The notes under the pieces were generated by a model. It ran no database searches, had not been told where the DNA came from, and was given only the letters and a program-made list of their open reading frames with translations. Source: Delphinus delphis (Eukaryota > Chordata > Mammalia > Artiodactyla > Delphinidae). Taken from it: a stretch of DNA of 64,000 nt. Positions 20,401-32,400 of this stretch are shown one piece after another; the first letter of the stretch is position 1, and every line of letters starts with the position of its first letter. The stretch lies in the NCBI RefSeq assembly GCF_949987515.2, contig NC_082702.1, positions 52,297,600 to 52,361,599 of the forward strand, read 5' to 3'. Position numbers and translations under genes: made by a program.

Positions 20401-23400
20401 AATTGCTGTAACTTTATTTGACTGTTGAAGTGGTATATTTGTTCTTGGGTTTCTTTTAAAATTATCAATCTCAAGGCTACTTCAAAGTAATGTGACTAAT
20501 TTGTGTTACTGCTTAGAAACAAACTTTAATTTTTGACACCAATGATGTTGGGCTTTTATAACATCTTTGTTTTGTTTGAATGGAACTTAAAGAATTCTGT
20601 TGAAACAAAATGAGTCTGTATGTTCTAGAACTTGATGTTTCTCATTTTCCCTTGGGAAGCTGAAGCATTTAGGTCTGTGATATCATTAATATAGGGATTG
20701 GGAGTTCAAAAGTTTGGTAGTCTCTGAAGTTTTATAAAAATCTGAGTTTTGTTTAATGTCTTCAGTCAGCCTGGTTTTAGTAACTGTCATAGGGGTCTGA
20801 AGTTGTGCAGTTTAGAAACAATGTTATATATTGCTTCTGTATCATCAACCAAGGGAACCAATCCAGCACTGTTGCACTAGGAAGTAAAACAACTCATTTG
20901 GCATACTTTCTACTAAATATAGAAGTCTTTTAGCCTTACTGGTTTACTCTTTTCCTGTGCTTTATCTTTGGTTTAACATTTGTTTTTCCTCCGGGTCGTC
21001 TTAGCAATCATACTGCCTTAGAAACACTTTCAGTATAAAAGGAAAAAGCCAGAAAAAACCCAAGTTCGGCCACAAAACCCCAGTGATAACCTGAAAGAAG
21101 ATTATGTAGGGTATGTGTCACGCAGCCTAAGATTCAAATGCTGCAGGGAGGACAGGCAGGAGCTTCCATAGTTCATCACTCACCCCAGTAAGTGGGAAGC
21201 TACTTTCCCAGCATGCCGTCTGCCCAGCATTTTCTCATGATCCTGAATGACATTTTTCCTTTGGTTTGTTGGGAAAACAAAATCTAAATGTAGCTGACGA
21301 CCTTTAAGAATGATGACATTGAATTCATAGCTTATAACAACGACCCACAGCAACCCTTTCCTTTCTCAGCAACCCTGAGACCTTCTGGGAAAGGTTCCCT
21401 GAGGCTTATAGGAAATTTCCTTTTCTCTTGAATATTGCAAAGTTTGCTTTGCTTCATGTCTGAGGCTCTTCTCATTCTGGCACAATTCCCTTGATCTGAT
21501 GTGGAGTTCAGACTCCTCTCTTTCGTGAGCTGTGGTTCTTCGGGGGTAATGTATGTGAAAGGATTTGGCAATGAATTGCTGTGTGATTCTGCAGTGGCAT
21601 TATAGTGGCTCTGTACAGGTTCCAGTCCCGTATCCACTTTTGGGAATTTTGTTTTTTCTAGGGAATCTGTTGGAACGTGAGTTCGTTTAGCTTTTAGTCC
21701 TGGAGAGTAAAGGAAAGAGAGATTCCCAGGATTTTGGGATCCTTTGATGAGTTAGCCAACAATAAGAATGGCAGTTTTTGCCCTTGTTTTTTGAGAGAAA
21801 GCTGGTCTAGTGGGGGTGGAGTGGAGGCATTGGGCCTAGAATCCAGCCTGGATCATCTTGGACAACTTTTCTGGGCCTTAGTCTGCTCATCTGTGAAGTG
21901 AGGTTGATTGGGCTCCGTGCTGTTTTCGGTCCTCTTGTCGTGTCTGTGTTGTGGGGAGGGGGTCTGTCTCTGTTCTTACGGCTTTACTGTATCATGTAAA
22001 GTTTTGTTGCCCATTGATGTTGAAGCCTTTCCTTTGCCCTGTCACACAGGACGTGGTTGGGTATAAATCCAACCCTGTAGAGTTGTTTTGTAACAAGCAT
22101 TTATTTTATGCTGTTAATCTGGATGCTTTCCAAGGCCTAGTTATTGATGAGCCTGTTTTGCCATTTAAATCTAAAATTTGACTCATAGATGATGCTGATG
22201 AAACTTCTTAAGGAGATGGTTGTGATCTCTGTAGGAGTCCAAGTTTCATGGTGATGCAGAAATTATCATCCTTTCTTTAGGTACTTGAAATCTGCCCTGT
22301 ATTTATGAGCAGTAAAGTCCACTAGTGTTGTCTGCTATGTGCAGAGCAAGCTGTCAGCCCCCAAGCCCCTTTTCTTTCACTTATGCTCTGAGTTCATAGT
22401 CACCTGTGTATATAGCAGCTCATGAGTGATTGTCATAAGGGTTTTGTATAGCGATTGTAACCTGTTAAGTTTCTTAGTTCTCAAGGGTTCAGCTAGAAGC
22501 TCCCGGTCTGAGACTGTTGCTGAATCCTGAGCAGTCTTTAAATCAAATCAGCCGTACCTACCGCTTGCTATCCTCTGATGGTGATGGGAAATACATTAGG
22601 CCTGAATATCTTTTGATGGATCTAGGCTTGTTTGTTTTTATCCACCTACTATAAGGCATCCCTTACAACTGCTTAAAAAGATGAAATCTGTCCTGAAGGG
22701 CTTACAGTCCCATGGTTCAAAATGATCGACTCCATCTTTCTCCTCCTCTTCCTGCCCCCCTCCTCCCCTTCCCTTTCCTCCTTTCCCTCCCCTCCCCCTC
22801 CTCCCCTTCCCTTTCCCCTTTCCCTCCCCTCCCCCTCCTCCCCTTCCCTTTCCCCCTTTCCCTCCCCTCCCCCTGCTTCCCTTCCCTTTCCCCCTCCCCC
22901 TCCCCCTCCTTCTCTTTAGTACTTGCAGTCATATTTGATTAAACCCTTTTCTTAACGTGAGTTTTTCAAAACCAATATTAAAGTATGTTCTCTTTCAGAA
23001 GATCAAAGAAGTATTTTCTCTGGGCTTCTTAAGGAAACTAAGAGCTTGTGAATTGGAGCTCTAAGTTTAACATAGATTACTTATTTCAGGTGAAATATAT
23101 GTGTTTATTTGTACAAGGCGGCGGTTGCCACTCTTAGTAGCAGTGAATGCTCTAATTCTGGACAGGTTCTCGGAAGGTTTCAAACAATGAAACAAATCAA
23201 TAAAATTCTTGTTAGACTAGTGAATCTAACATAAAGTGAAGTGTTGAATGTTTAGATTTATTGTAGAACTTTCCTGAGGGTTGTCATTTTGAGTGATAGT
23301 AATGTGATAGAAGTAAATCCTAGCTCCACTGAGCACCAGCTGGTCAGTTCTCCCCTTTTACCTGTGCCCTCTGACTTTTACCTCTTCTTGCAGTGTGTAT

Positions 23401-26400
23401 TTTCCTCTGCAAGTCCTCTTCAGTGTTCTTAAAGTAATTTTCATTATATAATTTAGAGAGTGAAGCAAAGTGCTTTTCCACATAGAAAGGTTGGTTCCTT
23501 GGATTTACATTTGGGTAATAGAGACTGAGCATCCAGATTACAAAACCGCCTTATCCGTTGTTTACACTGTTAGTCGGTCTGTCTCATGATATCAAAGTGA
23601 GGCTTAAAATCTATAATCCATAAAGAAAACATAATTAGGACAAATAAGGAGTTGTTTGGATTCATCCTTCAGAAGGATACAAATCTATCATTTTGTGCAC
23701 TAGAGCTATAATATAAATGCATAATTTTAAAGTGGGAATCCTAGGTTAAGGGTGGAGGTGTGGGGGTGTGGGTGTGACAGTTGGCAGGTTAGGGCTGCAG
23801 CCTTGAATTTGAGTGCTTCCCATGGGTCCTCTGCCTCCTAAGACCCGATGAGTCCAAAGAAGGAAGGAGATCAAAGATGGCAGCTGTAGCTCTATGGAGG
23901 GTAAAGGTCGTGTGTCCATCTAAACGTCCTCTGTCACTCAGGTGGAGTTCTTGACCCCCATGCTCAGAAGAGCAGAGACTGAAGTCGTTTTCCTAAGTGT
24001 TGCCAAAGAATATCTTCACCACACAATGATCTAATGTCTCGTGTTTGCTGCTTCCATTTCTCTGTGGGAGTAAATTATAATTATTTTCTTCTTTTCAGAG
24101 AGTTTTAGAAAAATAGAATGCTTAGGGAAAAATGAGATCTTGGTGAAGTATTTTGTTAGATAAAACAGTTAGCCTTCAGGCAGTAAAGCTTTGGGAGGCA
24201 GCACATATCAGGTGGAAGGGGGGAAGACTGGTTTTTAAAAACAGACTGTTATAATGGGATATAGACCAATACAGTGTCCTTCATTTTTCTGTTTAGAGTT
24301 AATGTGCTAATGGATACAGAACCTTAAATGTACATCTTTGTTCATAGGTATTTTGTGATTCTCTCAACTACGAAGTATTTTGTTATCTTTTTAGGAGCAT
24401 TTTTAAAGACCATTTGACACTTGTGATTTTTATGTTAACACGGTAAGATGAGTAGAAATATTGTAAAACATAGTTTGATAGTCATATTCGCATTCATCAT
24501 TAACCAGTTGCCTATGCCTCTGAATAATTGTAAATTGTCTAGTACTGTTGAGTTCAAAATATTTTCAGACTTTTGTCACTGAAATTGTTTATATGAGTCC
24601 GTCCCTGAATTGGAGGAAACTGCATATTTAGGGTTTGAGGTTGGGATGAGTCTCTTCTGACACTTAGATCACATTCACTGGGAGTGGCCGGCAGTGTGAG
24701 AAAGGTGGAATTGAGAAAAGCCATGGGAATCCTTAGAAAGAAAGGTCATTGATCACTGATTTCTATTCTTTCCTCGCTGGAGCCCACTTCTGCTTCAGGG
24801 ATAGAATTGGAGGCCAGCAGAACCCAGGGTTTTCTTGAATATTCCATTTGGTTAGTCAAGGGAAGAGTTTCCCACCTCCGTCCAGCTTTTCCTCCTGTGC
24901 TAAAGCTGGTATGGGAAGTTCAGATTTACCTCGCAGATTAGAGACTTCTTTCAGGTGTTGTTGGTTGGTTGGTTTGTTTATTTTCCTGCCTGACTTCTTA
25001 ACACTGCTGCTTGTATGAGCAGAGCTACCAACTTTGTTCCTTGCCCAAAAGGGAGAATCTCTGTTGCTGGCCGAGAGGGAGCAAAATTCTCATTTCTCTC
25101 ACCTCCTGCAGTGGAACAGGAGAAGAATAGGTGCTCTGTTCCCTTTCCTTACTGTCTGTTTTCCTATTGATAGGAAAGGGAACTATGAAAAATGTGCACT
25201 ATTGTCACGCTGCTGGTACATTCTTTAGAAATGTCACCACCACCTTAACCCATATGCTTGTGGGATTGTGCTCACCAATAATAAAGTACAGTTCAAGAAT
25301 TAGCATTGTCATAATGTTGAAATGTGTCATGTATTAATTCATGATGGAGTTCCCTGTCAAGGGACCTTACATAACTAGTGTTGACTAATTAGGATTAATC
25401 ATTCCTTCAACAAATACACAGGAGACACTGGGTATCAGCAACAGCTGGGTGCTGGGGGGAGACGGGCAGGAGTTTGTATTTCATCGTTTGCAGAGTGTTA
25501 CACCTTCCCAGGCTCCATTGTCTTTCTTGTGTGCTGGCTGCCATTTGAGTGTATATTCAATGATCTCGCACAAACACTGTCAAAACTGAGACTGAGCACG
25601 TGGAGATCAAAATCACTCAACTTATTTTTTCCACCTGTGTGGCCAGTAAAGGAAAGAAACATAAAGCTAACAGTTTTTAAATTATCTTTGACGTTCACTT
25701 AATTTTTCACTACTGTACTGTGTAGTGTGGTAGTACCAGAATTTTAAGAATGGGAAAAGAGGGCTTCCCTGGTGGCGCAGTGGTTGAGAGTCCGCCTGCT
25801 GATGCAGGGGACACGGGTTCGTGTCCCGGTCTTGGAAGAACCCACATGCCGCAGAGCGGCTGGGCCCGTGAGCCATGGCCGCTGAGCCTGCACGTCTGGA
25901 GCCTGTGTCCCGCAACGGGAGAGGCCACAACAGTGAGAGGCCCGTGAACCACAAAAAAAAAAAAAAAAAGAATGGGAAAAGAAGAGATTGACTTTATTTT
26001 TGGAGTAGTCACTTCTGAAAGTCTGCTCTAAAAAGTATAATTAAGATGTGGCACATAACATACAACGGAATATTACTCAGCCTTAAAAAGAAACGAAATT
26101 GAGTTATTTGCAGTGAGGTGGACCTAGAGTCTGTCATACAGAGTGAAGTAAGTCAGAAAGAGAAAAACAAATACAGTATGGTACCACATATATATGGAAT
26201 CTAAAAAAAATGGTTCTGATGAACCTAGTGGCAGGACAGGAATAAAGTTGCAGACGTAGAGAATGGACTTGAGGACACGGGGAGGGGGAAGGGTAAGCTG
26301 GGACAAAGTGAGAGAGTGTCATGGACATATATACACTACCAAATGTAAAATAGAGAGCTAGTGGGAAGCAGCCGCATAGCACAGGGAGGTCAGCTCGGTG

Positions 26401-29400
26401 CTTTGTGACCACCTAGATGGGTGGGAGGGAGGCTCAAGAGGGAGGGGATATGGGGATATATGTATATGTATAGCTGATTCACTTTGTTATACAGCAGAAA
26501 CTAACACAACATTGTAAAGCAATTATACTCCAGTAAAGATGTTAAAATAAAATAAAGAGTATACTTAGGGCTTCCCTGGTGGTACAGTGGTTGAGAGTCT
26601 GCCTGCCGACGCAGGGGACACGGGTTCGTGCCCAGGTCTGGGAAGATCCCACATGCCGTGGAGCGGCTGCGCCCGTGAGCCATGGCCGCTGAGCCGGCGC
26701 GTCCAGAGCCTGTGCTCTGCAACGGGAGAGGCCACAACAGTGAGAGGCCCGCGTACCGCAAAAAAAAAAAAAAAAAAAAGAGTATACTTAAATGACTCAT
26801 CTGATCATTCGCTACTATGTTAGTAACTGCAATTAATCACATGTACAGAAACAACTTTTTAAAATAGAATTATTTATTTATTTTTGGCTGCTTGGGTCTT
26901 CGTTGCTGTGCGTGGGCTTTCTCTAGTTGCGGTGAGCGGAGGCTACTCTTCGTTGCAGCGTGAGGGCTTCTCATTGCGCTGGCTTCTCTTGTGGAGCACA
27001 GGCTCTAGGCGCGCAGGCTTCAGTAGTTGTGGCTCACGGGCTTTAGAGTGCAGGCTCAGTAGTTGTGGCTCACGGGCTCTAGAGTGCAGGCTCAGTAGTT
27101 GTGGCGCACGGGCTAAGCTGCTCCGCAACATGTGGTATCTTCCCGGACCAGGGCTCGAACACATGTCCCCTGCATTGGCAGGCGGATTCCAGAAACAGCT
27201 GTTTTTAAGTAGCGAGCATAGATCCTTGGCCAAGGTTTCCTAAATGCTCGTTCATTCATTAAACTTTTCTTGAGCGTTTACGTGTGGTGCTGCCGTGCTC
27301 TGGGCTTTCAAGGCTCCGGCATCTGCGGACTCCAGCTGGGGAGGCAGACAATGAAGAGGCCTCATTACAGAGAGACGTGAGGGATGGACGTGGTTGCCGC
27401 CGTGGATGGGTGAGAGGAACACTGCTCTGAGGAAGTGCCGCTTCACCTGAGATCTGGAGGAGAGCTTCAGTGTGAGCAGAGCTGGGGGCGGAGGGGCAGG
27501 GCACCGGGAGCAGAAGTGCTGCGCTCTGGAGACAGAATCAGACTGGCACAGCCAGGGGGGCGGAGAACAGCAGCGTGAGGAGATGATGAGCGGCAGGTAG
27601 TGTGGCAGGAAGCCAGACTAGAGGGGTAGCGGGGCCTCGTAGTCCTGAGTTCAGGTTGGCACGTGCACTGCTTGCTCCCCAGCAAGATTAAACTTTCGCG
27701 GGAACGTCTCCCAGAGGGGCTGTGTGTGGGGAGCCAGCTGGGGAGGTGGCGGGTGTGGGAAAGGGACCTCAGAATTTTTTCTGACATGGGTTATTCCATG
27801 CAAGAGAGTTTAGGTTTTATTATAAGGCTTTAGGTTAGGCATTGATGGGAGTCATTTAGGAGGGCACTGCAATGGTTCTGACAGGAAATGAGGGTGCCCT
27901 GGGCTAGGGTGGGTCCGTGGACTTGGAGTGAAGTGGCTGTAGTAGGGAGATTAGCAATAAGACTTGTTGGTGAGAAAAGGGAAAGACCCAGGAGAGCCCA
28001 GGGTCACTTCCTCAGTATCCCCAGTGACCAGTGCTTATCATCACTTACTGTGGGTATAAGGACAGCTGTAAAAGACTCTGGAGTACAGGATCTGTCCTCA
28101 GAGTTTACAGCTTAGTTGTGGAGGCACAAAGTGCAGAACCAAGGCTCTTTTAATTGCACAGACACTTCTAGCCATAGGAGTTCCGAGGAGGAAGGACCCC
28201 TTGCGTGATCCCGTAAGGTTTTGTAAACAGAATTGAACACGGCCTCGGGGAGGAGTTGGAGGTGGGTGGGTGGGCGGGTAGGGGAAGAGGGGGGCAAGGA
28301 GAAGGGTTCAGGTGAACAAAGGTTTGAGTGCGGGGGCTTGTATGCACCCAGGGTAGTAAGTATACTTCCCCGGGCTGGACTGGAGCCTTGGCTAAGGATG
28401 GGGGCAAGTGCTGGTGGACGGGCAGGTCAGGACGGCATTCCCGAGTGCCAGGCTAGTTCGCTTAGATTTTTCTTTTTTTTTTTTTTAACGTCTTTACTAG
28501 AGTATAATTGCTTTACAGTGGTGTGCTAGTTTCTGCTTTATAACAAAGTGAATCAGTTATACATATACATATGTTCCCATATCTCTTAGATTTTTATTCA
28601 GTCTTTCACCAGTAGTACTAGTGATAGAAACAGAGCTCTGCTTTAAGAAGGTGACTTGGAGGTTGTTTGTTCACAGGACCGAGACGGGGACCAGAGTTGC
28701 TTACGGATTCAGGTCAGCACCCCGTGGTGCTGTCCCGCACCGTGTCAGTAGTAATGACCGAGGTCGGGATTAGAGGAAGTAGCAATTGACTGCTAATGGA
28801 TGTGGGAATTAGGCTGAGGGAGAGGGAAGAGCTAAGAGGTTTTGAGGCCAGCTGCTTAAGAAAAGTGGTGAAGGTAACATCTGTCTTCAATGTGTCCTAT
28901 TCAAGGTAGCATCGCCCTATAAACCCCTTAATTACGTTCTATGGAGTGTGACACTTACCTGCGAATGTGTGTGTTTCTCACCTCTGCCTCTCTTGACTTC
29001 CTGCTTTTTACTGGCAGAGGAATTCCTGTTCATCCTTCAGGACCCGGTATCCCTTCCTTTGTAACATTTTCCCAATTCTGCCAAATAATCCCTCTGTCCT
29101 ACAGGCTTCTCTGTAGTGTGTGGCGTGTACCTTCAGTGTACCACGTGTCAGTGCCCCGCTGACTTTTATTCAGTGGGGAGAAATAGAACAGACAGATGGA
29201 CTGGGTGCTTTCAAAGCGTCCTTTATCTCTAGGGTCAGAGGCACTAAATCCATTAGTGGAAAGTCTGTAGGTAAGAGACTTGAGTTGGCTGCAGTCTAAG
29301 TACTGATGAAGAAGTAGAAGATCAGAGTTCAGGATGCTGTATACACTGCTTCCAAATAAGATGAAACTTTTGGCTGTGGCGTTTTACTGTATAGCTGAAT

Positions 29401-32400
29401 ATGTACTGGGGACTGGGGGAGAGGGGCAGAAGAAACCATCTTAGAGCAGATTTTAACCAGAAGAGAGTCTTTAGTTTTGTCCTGTTTCACATGGCGCAGT
29501 CAAGCTCAACAAAGTCCACTTCTGGTGCCAAGAGACCTGGGAGAAGGGTCCAAATTCTTTATTCAAAAGTAGTAGCTCCAGTGAGAGAGCTTTTGTCACA
29601 ACATGACTAAAGAATTAATAGAGAAGCTTTCATTCCCTTGACAACATTTTGGAAGGCATTTTCAGCTTCAGGTTGTTTAGAGAAGTTTATAACAGTAGAT
29701 TATAAACTAAAAAGGCGCCAGAAGCAGAAAGATCACTGTGAGATGCTGAAGTGCAACTCATCCTGAGCTGCCTCTCATTTATTAAAGAAAACTGAAAGGG
29801 GGTGTGTTCCAGGCTGTAGTTGATTTTTGGTTTTGTTTTCCTAGTCCCACTATCCTTTTTTAAAAAGAAAAAAAGAGCTTCTTAACCATCACTTAACACT
29901 TTGGTTTGAACTCCTTTGAAAGGATGAATACAGGGCTTCCCTGGTGGCGCAGTGGTTGAGGGTCCGCCTGCCGATGCAGGGGACGCGGGTTTGTGCCCCG
30001 GTCCGGGAGGATCCCGCATGCCGCGGAGCGGCTGGGCCCGTGAGCCATGGCCGCTGAGCCTGCGCGTCCGGAGCCTGTGCTCCGCAACGGGAGAGGCCAC
30101 AACAGCGTGAGGCCTGCGTACCGCAAAAAAAAAAAAAAAAGAAAAGAAAAAGAAAGGATGAATACAAAGACAAGAATAAATTCTTACTTCTCCTTTGAAT
30201 TTATTCAGGAGTTCCACTTTGCCTTTGAAAAGACATAAACCTTCCTTCTGACTCTTTACATTGGGAAGAGGGAACAGAAAGTGAGTAGAAATATGGACCT
30301 ACTTCTGCAGTATGAAATTTCTGTAGTGTTCAGTGCCATGGGTGTACTGCAGCAAAGAAGACCCAGGTCCACCAGTTTTTAATTAGAGAAGACTTGTAAG
30401 AATGCCCCCCAGATCAAAGGGGCTTACTCTTGAGATGGTTATATATTTCCATGGACTCTTTTTTTAATATATATATAAATTTACTTACTTATTTATTTTT
30501 GGCTGTGTTGGGTCTTCGTTGCTGCACATGGGCTTTCTCTGGTTGTGGCGAGCAGGGGCTACTCTTCGTTGCGGTGCCTGGGCTTCTCATTGCGGTGCTT
30601 CTCGTTGCGGAGCACGGTTTCTAGGTGCGCAGGCTTCCGTAGTTGTAGCACGCGAGCTCAGTAGTTGTGGCTCGTGGGCTCTAGAGCGCAGGCTCAGTAG
30701 TTGTGACGCACAGGCTTAGTTGCTCCGCGGCATGTGGGATCTTCCCAGGCCAGGGCTCAAACCCGTGTCCCCTGCATTGGCAGGCAGATTCTTAACCACT
30801 GCACCACCAGGGAAGCCCTCCATGGGCTCTTAAGGTTAGAGGAGGAGCCTCTTTTAAACAGCATCTGAAAAATCATACCTGAGGAGAACATCTGGAACTA
30901 TTTGACACGTTGAGGCATGAATGTCTTTCTTTTATTTCCAAAAAGTCAGGGTGTGACCAGAACAAGGAATCAGGCTTGTTTCATCCTAGAAGAATTTTTG
31001 GCTTCGCAAGTTGCTGCCTCATGATCCCGTCTTTGAACTCACCCTAAAATTTTAATATGCATTTTCAAACCTTGTCTTTTAAAAGGTAAATTTTATTGAC
31101 TGCTTTACTTTGAGATGTACAAGAACTGGATTTAAATTTTAAGAATTTTTTATACAAAAAGTTTTATGGAAAACCCCATGAGGGTTCAATTATTTATGTC
31201 ACCCTAAGTTCTGGTTCTGACCAGGGTACATAATATATTGTTACAGTTGTATTCTATATGTACATATTATTTCTGGTTCATCTTTTCATTTGAAGTCAAG
31301 TTGTGTCCCTCTTATATCTCAGTGTAATGCCCATAATCACTTTTAATAGCTATTTGTTATGACGTCATATTGCTGCACCATATAATTTGCTTCATCATTC
31401 CTCTTTGACATTTTAATTTGCAGTTATTTTTTTCTTCTGAATAGCCACTATAAACAAATTGGGGGGAAAAAAAGACTCTTGGTTGTTTTTTCTTTGTATT
31501 TTTTGTGGGTAAACCCACTGTGGGGACTATGTCCCAGGCATATCTGTTTCTGAAGATAGAAACAAATTTGTTCTTATTATATGAAACCAGATTACTATCC
31601 AGGAAGACTGGATTATCATATCAAGACCCTGGCAGTGTGTATCTGATTATTTTTTTTCCCCTCAGGTTTATTACCATTGCCTGGTCCCTTTTGCAAGTGG
31701 TTTCTCAAAGTTGTTACTATTTTGCATATTATTACTCTTTCGTTAGGCTGGATTTCGAAATGTCGTGTGTTTGCCATGGTAAAAATATGTAGAGCAGAGG
31801 GTTTGGCAAACTTTTTCTCTAAAGGGTCAGAAATATTTTAGGCTTTCCAGTCCAGATGTGGTCTCTGTCACATACTCTTCTTTGTTCTTATTTTTAACAA
31901 CAACCTTTTAAAACATAAAAACCATTTTTAGCTCAAGGGCCATACAAAAACAGGCTGTCGGTTGTAGTGTGTCAACCGTGATCTAGAGTATTTAAAATTT
32001 GGACATAAAACCTCTAACGCTGGTGATCATCTTTAATGCAGTTTAAATGTCAGGTCATGATTTGCATGCTGGTCTTCCAGAGAGCAGAGGCTGGCCGTCA
32101 AGGCTGATTCTCCCTGGCTCCCTCACCTGCTCTCCCCTCCGCCCCCCGTATTCATCTCTTTCTTCTTGGGTGGTCTGTTGTGTATCCTCTTCCTTCTCCT
32201 TAAAAAAAAATTTTTTTTTTCCCTTCCTTTCTGGCTCCTTTTCCCGAGCATGAAAGTATGGTCAAGTCCTTTCCAGCAACCGGCACTTAGGAGATGTGCA
32301 AATGTTGAATGAATACGTCTGTTAAAAGCAAACATACTCTGCCTCCTCTTCTAACAAGTGCACGATTTCCTTGACTTTTCTCCAGTGATTCTTGAAGGAA

